Counted from the first letter of the stretch, positions 1 to 14,284 are shown. The stretch is DNA of 64,000 nucleotides from Oasisia sp. SBJ-2009 (GCA_964017155.1 OZ024867.1:16378262-16442261), one strand, 5' to 3'. The notes: a model not told the origin generated them from the sequence alone. A program made the numbers and translations.

Positions 1-650
1 GATGAGTAAGACTTGATATATAAGACTTGGTGTGTAAGACTTGGTGTGTAAGACATGGTGTGTTATACTTGATGTGTAAGATTTGATGTGTAAGACATGG
101 TGTGTAAGACTTGGTGTGTAAGACAAGGTGTGTAATACTTGATGTGTAAGACTTGATGTGTACGACATGGTATGTAAGCCCTGGTGTGTATGACATGGTG
201 TGTAAGACTTGATGTGTAAGACTTGATGTGTATGACTTGATGTGTAAGACTTGGTGTGTAAGACATGGTGTGTTATACTTGATGTGTATGATTTGATGTG
301 TAAGACATGGTGTGTAAGACATGGTGTGTAAGACTTGATGTGTAAGACATGGTGTGTAAGACTTGGTGTGTAAGACATTGTGTGTAAGACTTGGTGTTTA
401 AGACATGGTGTGTAAGACTTGGTGTGTAAGACTCGGTGTGTAAGACATGGTGTGTAAGACATGGTGTGTAAGACCTGGTGTGTAAGACATGGTGTGTAAG
501 ACCTGGTGGGTAAGACTTGGTGTGTAAGACTTGATGTGTAAGACTTGATGTGTAAGACTTGGTGTGTAAGACTTGATGTGTAAGACTTGATGAGTAAGAC
601 TTGATGTATAAGACTTGGTGTGTAAGACTTGGTGTGTAAGACATGGTGTG

Positions 651-2358
651 TTATACTTGATGTGTAAGATTTGATGTGTAAGACATGGTGTGTAAGACTT
701 GGTGTGTAAGACATGGTGTGTAAGACTTGGTGTGTAAGACATGGTGTGTAAGACATGGTGTGTAAGACTTGGTGTGTAACACATGGTGTGTAAGACATGG
801 TGTGTAAGACATGGTGTGTAGGACATGGTGTGTAGGACATGGTGTGTAAGACTTGGTGTGTAAAACTTGGTGTGTAAGACATGGTGTGTAAGACCTGGTG
901 TGTAAGACATGGTGTGTAAGACCTGGTGTGTAAGACATGGTGTGTAAGACTTGATGTGTAAGACCTGGTGTATAAGACTTGATGTGTAAGACATGGTGTG
1001 TAATACTTGATGTGTAAGACTTGATGTGTACGACATGGTGTGTAAGCCGTGGTGTGTAAGACATGGTGTGTAAGACCTGGTGTGTAAGACATGGTGTGTA
1101 AGACTTGGTGTGTAAGACTTAGTGTGTAAGACATGGTGTTTAAGACATGGTGTGTAAGACATGGTGTGTAAGACTTGGTGTGAAAGACTTGATATGTAAG
1201 ACTTGATGTGTAAGATTTGGTGTGTAAGACTTGGTGTGTAAAACATGGTGTGTAAGACATGGTGTGTAAGACTTGGTGTGAAAGACTAGGTGTGTAAGAC
1301 TTGGTGTATAAGACATGGTGTGTAAGACTTGGTGTTTAAGATTTGGTGTGAAAGACTTGATGTGTAAGACTTGATGTGTAAGACTTGATGTGTAAGACTT
1401 GGTGAGTAAGACTTGGTGTGTAAGACTTGGTGTGTAAGACAGGGTGTGAAAGACATGGTGTGTAAGACTTGGTGTGTAAGACATGGTGTGTAAGACTTGG
1501 TGTGTAAGACATGGTGTGTAAGACTTGGTGTGTAAGACATGGTGTGTAACACATGGTGTGTAAGACTTGGTGTGTAAGACATGGTGTGTAGGACATGGTG
1601 TGTAGGACATGGTGTGTAAGACTTGGTTTGTCAAACTTGGTGTGTAAGACATGGTGTGTAAGACCTGGTGTGTAAGACATGGTGTGTAAGACTTGATGTG
1701 TAAGACTTGATGTGTAAGACTTGATGTGTATGACTTGGTGTGTAAGACTTGGTGTGTAAGACATGGTGTGTAAGACTTGGTGTGTAAGACTCGGTGTGTA
1801 AGACATGGTGTGTAAGACATGGTGTGTAAGACATGGTGTGTAAGACCTGGTGTGTAAGACATGGTGTGTAAGACCTGGTGTGTGAGACTTGGTGTGTAAG
1901 ACTTGATGTGTAAGACTTGATGTGTAAGACTTGGTGTATAAGACTTGATGTGTAAGACTTGATGTGTAAGACTTGATGTGTATGACTTGGTGTGTAAGAC
2001 TTGGTGTGTAAGACATGGTGTGTAAGACTTGGTGTGTAAGACTCGGTGTGTAAGACATGGTGTGTAAGACATGGTGTGTAAGACATGGTGTGTAAGCCCT
2101 GGTGTGTAAGACATGGTGTGTAAGACCTGGTGTGTAAGACATGGTGTGTAAGACATGGTGTGTAAGACTAGGTGTGTAAGACATGGTGTGTAAGACATGG
2201 TCTGTAAGACTTGGTGTGTAACTCATGGTGTGTAAGACTTGGTGTGTAAGACATGGTGTGTAGGACATGGTGTGTAGGACTTGATTTGTAAGACTTGGTG
2301 TGTAAGACTTGATGTGTATGACTTGGTGTGTAAGACTTGGTGTGTAAGACATGGTGTG
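651..2358 (+). repeat. Higher-order block copy 1 (~1.7 kb, 122 units)
   Basis: The block starts at a TTATAC unit followed by TAAGATTTGATG. It then runs through the same marker order as the other copies: TAACAC, paired TAGGAC, TAAAAC, alternating ATGG/CTGG, TACGAC then TAAGCC, TTAGTGTG, GTGTTTAAG (about 1,138), AGGGTGTGAAAG (about 1,440), TCAAAC (1,631), ACTCGG, a second TAAGCC, ACTAGG and TAACTC (2,219). It ends at a second TTATAC form followed by TATGATTTGATG. Landmarks at 651, 1,140, 1,631, 2,359 and 2,499 recur exactly 9,464 bp downstream. Block boundaries are a convention, since the array is continuous. Confidence 0.85.
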
Positions 2359-2764
2359 TTATACTTGATGTGTATGATTTGATGTGTAAGACATGGTGTG
2401 TAAGACATGTTGTGTAAGACTTGATGTGTAAGACTTGGTGTGTAAGACTTGATGTGTATGACTTGGTGTGTAAGACTTGGTGTGTAAGACATGGTGTGTT
2501 ATACTTGATGTGTATGATTTGATGTGTAAGACATGGTATGTAAGACATGGTGTGTAAGACTTGGTGTGTAAGACATGGTGTGTAAGACTTGGTATGTAAG
2601 ACATTGTGTGTAAGACTTGGTGTGTAAGACTTGGTGTGTAAGACTTGATGTGTAAGACTTGATGTGTAAGACTTGGTGTGTAAGACTTGATGTGTAAGAC
2701 TTGATGAGTAAGACTTGATGTATAAGACTTGGTGTGTAAGACTTGGTGTGTAAGACATGGTGTG

Positions 2765-4430
2765 TTATACTTGATGTGTAAGATTTGATGTGTAAGACAT
2801 GGTGTGTAAGACTTGGTGTGTAAGACATGGTGTGTAAGACTTGGTGTGTAAGACATGGTGTGTAAGACATGGTGTGTAAGACTTGGTGTGTAACACATGG
2901 TGTGTAAGACATGGTGTGTAAGACATGGTGTGTAGGACATGGTGTGTAGGACATGGTGTGTAAGACTTGGTGTGTAAAACTTGGTGTGTAAGACATGGTG
3001 TGTAAGACCTGGTGTGTAAGACATGGTGTGTAAGACCTGGTGTGTAAGACATGGTGTGTAAGACTTGATGTGTAAGACCTGGTGTATAAGACTTGATGTG
3101 TAAGACATGGTGTGTAATACTTGATGTGTAAGACTTGATGTGTACGACATGGTGTGTAAGCCCTGGTGTGTAAGACATGGTGTGTAAGACCTGGTGTGTA
3201 AGACATGGTGTGTAAGACTTGGTGTGTAAGACTTAGTGTGTAAGACATGGTGTTTAAGACATGGTGTGTAAGACATGGTGTGTAAGACTTGGTGTGAAAG
3301 ACTTGATATGTAAGACTTGATGTGTAAGATTTGGTGTGTAAGACTTGGTGTGTAAAACATGGTGTGTAAGACATGGTGTGTAAGACTTGGTGTGAAAGAC
3401 TTGGTGTGTAAGACTTGGTGTATAAGACATGGTGTGTAAGACTTGGTGTGTAAGACTTGATGTGTAAGACTTGATGTGTAAGACTTGGTGAGTAAGACTT
3501 GGTGTGTAAGACTTGGTGTGTAAGACAGGGTGTGAAAGACATGGTGTGTAAGACTTGGTGTGTAAGACATGGTGTGTAAGACTTGGTGTGTAAGACATGG
3601 TGTGTAAGACTTGGTGTGTAAGACATGGTGTGTAACACATGGTGTGTAAGACTTGGTGTGTAAGACATGGTGTGTAGGACATGGTGTGTAGGACATGGTG
3701 TGTAAGACTTGGTTTGTCAAACTTGGTGTGTAAGACATTGTGTGTAAGACCTGGTGTGTAAGACATGGTGTGTAAGACTTGATGTGTAAGACTTGATGTG
3801 TAAGACTTGATGTGTATGACTTGGTGTGTAAGACTTGGTGTGTAAGACATGGTGTGTAAGACTTGGTGTGTAAGACTCGGTGTGTAAGACATGGTGTGTA
3901 AGACATGGTGTGTAAGACATGGTGTGTAAGACCTGGTGTGTAAGACATGGTGTGTAAGACCTGGTGTGTGAGACTTGGTGTGTAAGACTTGATGTGTAAG
4001 ACTTGATGTGTAAGACTTGGTGTATAAGACTTGATGTGTAAGACTTGATGTGTATGACTTGGTGTGTAAGACTTGGTGTGTAAGACATGGTGTGTAAGAC
4101 TTGGTGTGTAAGACTCGGTGTGTAAGACATGGTGTGTAAGACATGGTGTGTAAGACATGGTGTGTAAGCCCTGGTGTGTAAGACATGGTGTGTAAGACCT
4201 GGTGTGTAAGACATGGTGTGTAAGACATGGTGTGTAAGACTAGGTGTGTAAGACATGGTGTGTAAGACATGGTGTGTAAGACTTGATGTGTAACTCATGG
4301 TGTGTAAGACTTGGTGTGTAAGACATGGTGTGTAGGACATGGTGTGTAGGACTTGATTTGTAAGACTTGGTGTGTAAGACTTGATGTGTATGACTTGGTG
4401 TGTAAGACTTGGTGTGTAAGACATGGTGTG
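2765..4430 (+). repeat. Higher-order block copy 2 (119 units)
   Basis: It has the same ordered markers as the block starting at 651, displaced 2,114 bp at the start. It lacks two units (28 bp) near the equivalent of 1,335-1,362, so its TCAAAC unit falls at 3,717 rather than 3,745. A further 14-bp loss in its last third gives the 1,666-bp length. It is matched by a copy 4,676 bp downstream (markers at 2,359/7,035, 2,765/7,441, 3,717/8,393 and 4,431/9,107). Confidence 0.83.
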
Positions 4431-4693
4431 TTATACTTGATGTGTATGATTTGATGTGTAAGACATGGTGTGTAAGACATGGTGTGTAAGACTTGATGTG
4501 GAAGACTTGGTGTGTAAGACTTGATGTGTATGACTTGGTGTGTAAGACTTGGTGTGTAAGACATGGTGTGTTATACTTGATGTGTATGATTTGATGTGTA
4601 AGACATGGTATGTAAGACATGGTGTGTAAGACATGGTGTGTAAGACTTGGTATGTAAGACATTGTGTGTAAGACTTGGTGTGTAAGACATGGT

Positions 4694-7034
4694 GTGTAGG
4701 ACATGGTGTGTAGGACATGGTGTGTGAGACTTGGTGTGTAAGACTTGATGTGTAAGACTTGATGTGTAAGACTTGGTGTATAAGACTTGATGTGTAAGAC
4801 TTGATGTGTATGACTTGGTGTGTAAGACTTGGTGTGTAAGACATGGTGTGTAAGACTTGGTGTGTAAGACTCGGTGTGTAAGACATGGTGTGTAAGACAT
4901 GGTGTGTAAGACATGGTGTGTAAGCCCTGGTGTGTAAGACATGGTGTGTAAGACCTGGTGTGTAAGACATGGTGTGTAAGACTTGGTGTGTAAAACATGG
5001 TGTGTAAGACATGGTGTGTAAGACTTGGTGTGAAAGACTTGGTGTGTAAGACTTGGTGTATAAGACATGGTGTGTAAGACTTGGTGTGTAAGACTTGATG
5101 TGTAAGACTTGATGTGTAAGACTTGGTGAGTAAGACTTGGTGTGTAAGACTTGGTGTGTAAGACAGGGTGTGAAAGACATGGTGTGTAAGACTTGGTGTG
5201 TAAGACATGGTGTGTAAGACTTGGTGTGTAAGACATGGTGTGTAAGACTTGGTGTGTAAGACATGGTGTGTAACACATGGTGTGTAAGACTTGGTGTGTA
5301 AGACATGGTGTGTAGGACATGGTGTGTAGGACATGGTGTGTAAGACTTGGTTTGTCAAACTTGGTGTGTAAGACATTGTGTGTAAGACCTGGTGTGTAAG
5401 ACATGGTGTGTAAGACTTGATGTGTAAGACTTGATGTGTAAGACTTGATGTGTATGACTTGGTGTGTAAGACTTGGTGTGTAAGACATGGTGTGTAAGAC
5501 TTGGTGTGTAAGACTCGGTGTGTAAGACATGGTGTGTAAGACATGGTGTGTAAGACATGGTGTGTAAGACCTGGTGTGTAAGACATGGTGTGTAAGACCT
5601 GGTGTGTGAGACTTGGTGTGTAAGACTTGATGTGTAAGACTTGATGTGTAAGACTTGGTGTATAAGACTTGATGTGTAAGACTTGATGTGTATGACTTGG
5701 TGTGTAAGACTTGGTGTGTAAGACATGGTGTGTAAGACTTGGTGTGTAAGACTCGGTGTGTAAGACATGGTGTGTAAGACATGGTGTGTAAGACATGGTG
5801 TGTAAGCCCTGGTGTGTAAGACATGGTGTGTAAGACCTGGTGTGTAAGACATGGTGTGTAAGACATGGTGTGTAAGACTAGGTGTGTAAGACATGGTGTG
5901 TAAGACATGGTGTGTAAGACTTGGTGTGTAACTCATGGTGTGTAAGACTTGGTGTGTAAGACATGGTGTGTAGGACATGGTGTGTAGGACTTGATTTGTA
6001 AGACTTGGTGTGTAAGACTTGATGTGTATGACATGGTGTGTAAGACTTGGTGTGTAAGACATGGTGTGTTATACTTGATGTGTATGATTTGATGTGTAAG
6101 ACATGGTGTGTAAGACATGGTGTGTAAGACTTGATGTGTAAGACTTGGTGTGTAAGACTTGATGTGTATGACTTGGTGTGTAAGACTTGGTGTGTAAGAC
6201 ATGGTGTGTTATACTTGATGTGTATGATTTGATGTGTAAGACATGGTATGTAAGACATGGTGTGTAAGACATGGTGTGTAAGACTTGGTATGTAAGACAT
6301 TGTGTGTAAGACTTGGTGTGTAAGACATGGTGTGTAGGACATGGTTTGTAGGACATGGTGTGTAAGACTTGGTTTGTCAAACTTGGTGTGTAAGACATGG
6401 TGTGTAAGACCTGGTGTTTAAGACATGGTGTGTAAGACTTGATGTGTAAGACTTGATGTGTAAGACTTGATGTGTATGACTTGGTGTGTAAGACTTGGTG
6501 TGTAAGACATGGTGTGTAAGACTTGGTGTGTAAGACTCGGTGTGTAAGACATGGTGTGTAAGACATGGTGTGTAAGACATGGTGTGTAAGACCTGGTGTG
6601 TAAGACATGGTGTGTAAGACTTGATGTGTAAGACTTGATGTGTAAGACTTGATGTGTATGACTTGGTGTGTAAGACTTGGTGTGTAAGACATGGTGTGTA
6701 AGACTTGGTGTGTAAGACTCGGTGTGTAAGACATGGTGTGTAAGACATGGTGTGTAAGACATGGTGTGTAAGCCCTGGTGTGTAAGACATGGTGTGTAAG
6801 ACCTGGTGTGTAAGACATGGTGTGTAAGACATGGTGTGTAAGACTAGGTGTGTAAGACATGGTGTGTAAGACATGGTGTGTAAGACTTGGTGTGTAACTC
6901 ATGGTGTGTAAGTCTTGGTGTGTAAGACATGGTGTGTAGGACATGGTGTGTAGGACTTGATTTGTAAGACTTGGTGTGTAAGACTTGATGTGTATGACTT
7001 GGTGTGTAAGACTTGGTGTGTAAGACATGGTGTG
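4694..7034 (+). repeat. Partial, internally deleted higher-order copies
   Basis: After the TTATAC pair at 4,431 and 4,571 the marker order breaks at about 4,694. It jumps to TAGGAC/GTGAGAC markers that elsewhere lie far downstream of TCAAAC, then back to AAAACATGG at about 4,990. TCAAAC units recur at 5,355 and 6,377 and TTATAC pairs at 6,069/6,209. The segment is best read as one shortened and one truncated copy of the ~1.7 kb block, joined by whole-unit deletions that keep the 14-bp register. Confidence 0.7.
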
Positions 7035-7440
7035 TTATACTTGATGTGTATGATTTGATGTGTAAGACATGGTGTGTAAGACATGGTGTGTAAGACTTGA
7101 TGTGTAAGACTTGGTGTGTAAGACTTGATGTGTATGACTTGGTGTGTAAGACTTGGTGTGTAAGATATGGTGTGTTATACTTGATGTGTATGATTTGATG
7201 TGTAAGACATGGTATGTAAGACATGGTGTGTAAGACTTGGTGTGTAAGACATGGTGTGTAAGACTTGGTATGTAAGACATTGTGTGTAAGACTTGGTGTG
7301 TAAGACTTGGTGTGTAAGACTTGATGTGTAAGACTTGATGTGTAAGACTTGGTGTGTAAGACTTGATGTGTAAGACTTGATGAGTAAGACTTGATGTAAA
7401 AGACTTGGTGTGTAAGACTTGGTGTGTAAGACATGGTGTG

Positions 7441-9106
7441 TTATACTTGATGTGTAAGATTTGATGTGTAAGACATGGTGTGTAAGACTTGGTGTGTAAG
7501 ACATGGTGTGTAAGACTTGGTGTGTAAGACATGGTGTGTAAGACATGGTGTGTAAGACTTGGTGTGTAACACATGGTGTGTAAGACATGGTGTGAAAGAC
7601 ATGGTGTGTAGGACATGGTGTGTAGGACATGGTGTGTAAGACTTGGTGTGTAAAACTTGGTGTGTAAGACATGGTGTGTAAGACCTGGTGTGTAAGACAT
7701 GGTGTGTAAGACCTGGTGTGTAAGACATGGTGTGTAAGACTTGATGTGTAAGACCTGGTGTATAAGACTTGATGTGTAAGACATGGTGTGTAATACTTGA
7801 TGTGTAAGACTTGATGTGTACGACATGGTGTGTAAGCCCTGGTGTGTAAGACATGGTGTGTAAGACCTGGTGTGTAAGACATGGTGTGTAAGACTTGGTG
7901 TGTAAGACTTAGTGTGTAAGACATGGTGTTTAAGACATGGTGTGTAAGACATGGTGTGTAAGACTTGGTGTGAAAGACTTGATATGTAAGACTTGATGTG
8001 TAAGATTTGGTGTGTAAGACTTGGTGTGTAAAACATGGTGTGTAAGACATGGTGTGTAAGACTTGGTGTGAAAGACTTGGTGTGTAAGACTTGGTGTATA
8101 AGACATGGTGTGTAAGACTTGGTGTGTAAGACTTGATGTGTAAGACTTGATGTGTAAGACTTGGTGAGTAAGACTTGGTGTGTAAGACTTGGTGTGTAAG
8201 ACAGGGTGTGAAAGACATGGTGTGTAAGACTTGGTGTGTAAGACAAGGTGTGTAAGACTTGGTGTGTAAGACATGGTGTGTAAGACTTGGTGTGTAAGAC
8301 ATGGTGTGTAACACATGGTGTGTAAGACTTGGTGTGTAAGACATGGTGTGTAGGACATGGTGTGTAGGACATGGTGTGTAAGACTTGGTTTGTCAAACTT
8401 GGTGTGTAAGACATTGTGTGTAAGACCTGGTGTGTAAGACATGGTGTGTAAGACTTGATGTGTAAGACTTGATGTGTAAGACTTGATGTGTATGACTTGG
8501 TGTGTAAGACTTGGTGTGTAAGACATGGTGTGTAAGACTTGGTGTGTAAGACTCGGTGTGTAAGACATGGTGTGTAAGACATGGTGTGTAAGACATGGTG
8601 TGTAAGACCTGGTGTGTAAGACATGGTGTGTAAGACCTGGTGTGTGAGACTTGGTGTGTAAGACTTGATGTGTAAGACTTGATGTGTAAGACTTGGTGTA
8701 TAAGACTTGATGTGTAAGACTTGATGTGTAAGACTTGATGTGTATGACTTGGTGTGTAAGACTTGGTGTGTAAGACATGGTGTGTAAGACTTGGTGTGTA
8801 AGACTCGGTGTGTAAGACATGGTGTGTAAGACATGGTGTGTAAGACATGGTGTGTAAGACTAGGTGTGTAAGACATGGTGTGTAAGACATGGTGTGTAAG
8901 ACATGGTGTGTAAGACTAGGTGTGTAAGACATGGTGTGTAAGACATGGTGTGTAAGACTTGGTGTGTAACTCATGGTGTGTAAGACTTGGTGTGTAAGAC
9001 ATGGTGTGTAGGACATGGTGTGTAGGACTTGATTTGTAAGACTTGGTGTGTAAGACTTGATGTGTATGACTTGGTGTGTAAGACTTGGTGTGTAAGACAT
9101 GGTGTG
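7441..9106 (+). repeat. Higher-order block copy 3 (119 units)
   Basis: This is the counterpart of the block at 2,765, offset by 4,676 bp, with the same length and the same missing 28 bp. It carries scattered point differences, for example GTGAAAG at about 7,594 and an ACAAGG unit at about 8,243. The shared length change suggests that this copy and the one at 2,765 descend from one event and that a ~4.7 kb block was duplicated. Confidence 0.83.
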
Positions 9107-10114
9107 TTATACTTGATGTGTATGATTTGATGTGTAAGACATGGTGTGTAAGACATGGTGTGTAAGACTTGATGTGTAAGACTTGGTGTGTAAGACTTGA
9201 TGTGTATGACTTGGTGTGTAAGACTTGGTGTGTAAGACATGGTGTGTTATACTTGATGTGTATGATTTGATGTGTAAGACATGGTATGTAAGACATGGTG
9301 TGTAAGACATGGTGTGTAAGACTTGGTATGTAAGACATTGTGTGTAAGACTTGGTGTGTAAGACATGGTGTGTAAGACTTGGTGTGTAAGACTCGGTGTG
9401 TAAGACATGGTGTGTAAGACATGGTGTGTAAGACATGGTGTGTAAGACCTGGTGTGTAAGACATGGTGTGTAAGACCTGGTGTGTAAGACTTGGTGTGTA
9501 AGACTTGATGTGTAAGACTTGATGTGTAAGACTTGGTGTGTAAGACTTGATGTGTAAGACTTGATGAGTAAGACTTGATATATCAGACTTGGTGTGTAAG
9601 ACTTGGTGTGTAAGACATGGTGTGTTATACTTGATGTGTAAGATTTGATGTGTAAGACTTGATGTGTATGACTTGGTGTGTAAGACTTGGTGTGTAAGAC
9701 ATGGTGTGTTATACTTGATGTGTATGATTTGATGTGTAAGACATGGTGTGTAAGACATGGTGTGTAAGACTTGATGTGTAAGACTTGGTGTGTAAGACTT
9801 GATGTGTATGACTTGGTGTGTAAGACTTGGTGTGTAAGACATGGTGTGTTATACTTGATGTGTATGATTTGATGTGTAAGACATGGTATGTAAGACATGG
9901 TGTGTAAGACTTGGTGTGTAAGACATGGTGTGTAAGACTTGGTATGTAAGACATTGTGTGTAAGACTTGGTGTGTAAGACTTGGTGTGTAAGACTTGATG
10001 TGTAAGACTTGATGTGTAAGACTTGGTGTGTAAGACTTGATGTGTAAGACTTGATGAGTAAGACTTGATGTATAAGACTTGGTGTGTAAGACTTGGTGTG
10101 TAAGACATGGTGTG

Positions 10115-11822
10115 TTATACTTGATGTGTAAGATTTGATGTGTAAGACATGGTGTGTAAGACTTGGTGTGTAAGACATGGTGTGTAAGACTTGGTGTGTA
10201 AGACATGGTGTGTAAGACATGGTGTGTAAGACTTGGTGTGTAACACATGGTGTGTAAGACATGGTGTGTAAGACATGGTGTGTAGGACATGGTGTGTAGG
10301 ACATGGTGTGTAAGACTTGGTGTGTAAAACTTGGTGTGTAAGACATGGTGTGTAAGACCTGGTGTGTAAGACATGGTGTGTAAGACCTGGTGTGTAAGAC
10401 ATGGTGTGTAAGACTTGATGTGTAAGACCTGGTGTATAAGACTTGATGTGTAAGACATGGTGTGTAATACTTGATGTGTAAGACTTGATGTGTACGACAT
10501 GGTGTGTAAGCCCTGGTGTGTAAGACATGGTGTGTAAGACCTGGTGTGTAAGACATGGTGTGTAAGACTTGGTGTGTAAGACTTAGTGTGTAAGACATGG
10601 TGTTTAAGACATGGTGTGTAAGACATGGTGTGTAAGACTTGGTGTGAAAGACTTGATATGTAAGACTTGATGTGTAAGATTTGGTGTGTAAGACTTGGTG
10701 TGTAAAACATGGTGTGTAAGACATGGTGTGTAAGACTTGGTGTGAAAGACTTGGTGTGTAAGACTTGGTGTATAAGACATGGTGTGTAAGACTTGGTGTT
10801 TAAGACTTGGTGTGAAAGACTTGATGTGTAAGACTTGATGTGTAAGACTTGATGTGTAAGACTTGGTGAGTAAGACTTGGTGTGTAAGACTTGGTGTGTA
10901 AGACAGGGTGTGAAAGACATGGTGTGTAAGACTTGGTGTGTAAGACATGGTGTGTAAGACTTGGTGTGTAAGACATGGTGTGTAAGACTTGGTGTGTAAG
11001 ACATGGTGTGTAACACATGGTGTGTAAGACTTGGTGTGTAAGACATGGTGTGTAGGACATGGTGTGTAGGACATGGTGTGTAAGACTTGGTTTGTCAAAC
11101 TTGGTGTGTAAGACATGGTGTGTAAGACCTGGTGTGTAAGACATGGTGTGTAAGACTTGATGTGTAAGACTTGATGTGTAAGACTTGATGTGTATGACTT
11201 GGTGTGTAAGACTTGGTGTGTAAGACATGGTGTGTAAGACTTGGTGTGTAAGATTCGGTGTGTAAGACATGGTGTGTAAGACATGGTGTGTAAGACATGG
11301 TGTGTAAGACCTGGTGTGTAAGACATGGTGTGTAAGACCTGGTGTGTGAGACTTGGTGTGTAAGACTTGATGTGTAAGACTTGATGTGTAAGACTTGGTG
11401 TATAAGACTTGATGTGTAAGACTTGATGTGTAAGACTTGATGTGTATGACTTGGTGTGTAAGACTTGGTGTGTAAGACATGGTGTGTAAGACTTGGTGTG
11501 TAAGACTCGGTGTGTAAGACATGGTGTGTAAGACATGGTGTGTAAGACATGGTGTGTAAGCCCTGGTGTGTAAGACATGGTGTGTAAGACCTGGTGTGTA
11601 AGACATGGTGTGTAAGACATGGTGTGTAAGACTAGGTGTGTAAGACATGGTGTGTAAGACATGGTGTGTAAGACTTGGTGTGTAACTCATGGTGTGTAAG
11701 ACTTGGTGTGTAAGACATGGTGTGTAGGACATGGTGTGTAGGACTTGATTTGTAAGACTTGGTGTGTAAGACTTGATGTGTATGACTTGGTGTGTAAGAC
11801 TTGGTGTGTAAGACATGGTGTG
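10115..11822 (+). repeat. Higher-order block copy 4 (122 units)
   Basis: The marker order and spacing equal those of the block at 651 (offset 9,464 bp at 651, 1,140, 1,631, 2,223, 2,359 and 2,499), including the two extra units missing from the copies at 2,765 and 7,441. One private change is ATTCGG in place of ACTCGG at about 11,252. That change is also present in the 20-30 kb copies, so those are probably derived from this lineage. Confidence 0.84.
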
Positions 11823-12900
11823 TTATACTTGATGTGTATGATTTGATGTGTAAGACATGGTGTGTAAGACATGGTGTGTAAGACTTGATGTGTAAGACTT
11901 GGTGTGTAAGACTTGATGTGTATGACTTGGTGTGTAAGACTTGGTGTGTAAGACATGGTGTGTTATACTTGATGTGTATGATTTGATGTGTAAGACATGG
12001 TATGTAAGACATGGTGTGTAAGACATGGTGTGTAAGACTTGGTATGTAAGACATTGTGTGTAAGACTTGGTGTGTAAGACATGGTGTGTAAGACTTGGTG
12101 TGTAAGACTCGGTGTGTAAGACATGGTGTGTAAGACATGGTGTGTAAGACATGGTGTGTAAGACTTGGTGTGTAAGACTCGGTGTGTAAGACATGGTGTG
12201 TAAGACATGGTGTGTAAGACATGGTGGGTAAGACCTGGTGTGTAAGACATGGTGTGTAAGACCTGGTGTGTAAGACTTGGTGTGTAAGACTTGATGTGTA
12301 AGACTTGATGTGTAAGACTTGGTGTGTAAGACTTGATGAGTATGACTTGGTGTGTAAGACTTGGTGTGTAAGACATGGTGTGTTATACTTGATGTGTATG
12401 ATTTGATGTGTAAGACATGGTGTGTAAGACATGGTGTGTAAGACTTGATGTGTAAGACTTGGTGTGTAAGACTTGATGTGTATGACTTGGTGTGTAAGAC
12501 TTGGTGTGTAAGACATGGTGTGTTATACTTGATGTGTATGATTTGATGTGTAAGACATGGTATGTAAGACATGGTGTGTAAGACATGGTGTGTAAGACTT
12601 GGTATGTAAGACATTGTGTGTAAGACTTGGTGTGTAAGACATGGTGTGTAAGACTTGGTGTGTAAGACTCGGTGGGTAAGACATGGTGTGTAAGACATGG
12701 TGTGTAAGACATGGTGTGTAAGACCTGGTGTGTAAGACATGGTGTGTAAGACCTGGTGTGTAAGACTTGGTGTGTAAGACTTGATGTGTAAGACTTGATG
12801 TGTAAGACTTGGTGTGTAAGACTTGATGTGTAAGACTTGATGAGTAAGACTTGATATATCAGACTTGGTGTGTAAGACTTGGTGTGTAAGACATGGTGTG

Positions 12901-13264
12901 TTATACTTGATGTGTAAGATTTGATGTGTAAGACATGGTGTGTAAGACTTGGTGTGTAAGACAAGGTGTGTAATACTTGATGTGTAAGACTTGATGTGTA
13001 CGACATGGTGTGTAAGCCCTGGTGTGTATGACATGGTGTGTAAGACATGGTGTGTAAGACCTGGTGGGTAAGACTTGGTGTGTAAGACTTGATGTGTAAG
13101 ACTTGATGTGTAAGACTTGGTGGGTAAGACTTGGTGTGTAAGACTTGATGTGTAAGACTTGATGTGTAAGACTTGGTGTGTAAGACTTGATGTGTAAGAC
13201 TTGATGAGTAAGACTTGATGTATAAGACTTGGTGTGTAAGACTTGGTGTGTAAGACATGGTGTG
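12901..13264 (+). repeat. 364-bp (26-unit) TTATAC pair, first example
   Basis: Two TTATAC units of the TAAGATTTGATG form lie exactly 364 bp apart. A TATATCAG unit sits about 50 bp before the first. The same pair recurs at 14,749/15,113, 17,479/17,843, 30,289/30,653, 32,235/32,599, 35,063/35,427, 40,607/40,971 and 42,763/43,127. It is therefore the signature of a second higher-order subfamily that begins in this region. Confidence 0.8.
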
Positions 13265-14284
13265 TTATACTTGATGTGTAAGATTTGATGTGTAAGACAT
13301 GGTGTGTAAGACTTGGTGTGTAAGACATGGTGTGTAAGACTTGGTGTGTAAGACATGGTGTGTAAGACATGGTGTGTAAGACTTGGTGTGTAACACATGG
13401 TGTGTAAGACATGGTGTGTAAGACATGGTGTGTAGGACATGGTGTGTAGGACATGGTGTGTAAGACTTGGTGTGTAAAACTTGGTGTGTAAGACATGGTG
13501 TGTAAGACCTGGTGTGTAAGACATGGTGTGTAAGACCTGGTGTGTAAGACATGGTGAGTAAGACTTGATGTGTAAGACCTGGTGTATAAGACTTGATGTG
13601 TAAGACATGGTGTGTAATACTTGATGTGTAAGACTTGATGTGTAAGACTTGGTGGGTAAGACTTGGTGTGTAAGACTTGATGTGTAAGACTTGATGTGTA
13701 AGACTTGGTGTGTAAGACTTGATGTGTAAGACTTGATGAGTAAGACTTGATGTATAAGACTTGGTGTGTAAGACTTGGTGTGTAAGACATGGTGTGTTAT
13801 ACTTGATGTGTAAGATTTGATGTGTAAGACATGGTGTGTAAGACTTGGTGTGTAAGACATGGTGTGTAAGACTTGGTGTGTAAGACATGGTGTGTAAGAC
13901 ATGGTGTGTAAGACTTGGTGTGTAACACATTGTGTGTAAGACATGGTGTATAAGACATGGTGTGTAAGACTTGGTGTGTAAGACTTGATGTGTAAGACTT
14001 GATGTGTAAGACTTGGTGTGTAAGACTCGGTGTGTAAGACATGGTGTGTAAGACATGGTGTGTAAGACATGGTGGGTAAGACCTGGTGTGTAAGACATGG
14101 TGTGTAAGACCTGGTGTGTAAGACTTGGTGTGTAAGACTTGATGTGTAAGACTTGATGTGTAAGACTTGGTGTGTAAGACTTGATGTGTATGACTTGGTG
14201 TGTAAGACTTGGTGTGTAAGACATGGTGTGTTATACTTGATGTGTATGATTTGATGTGTAAGACATGGTGTGTAAGACATGGTG

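Noticed and set aside
63..272. tRNA, rRNA or small RNA gene in the early TTATAC-bounded segment
   Set aside because: The segment contains only 14-bp units with no cloverleaf, A/B box pair or conserved rRNA stretch; the same holds along the rest of the window.
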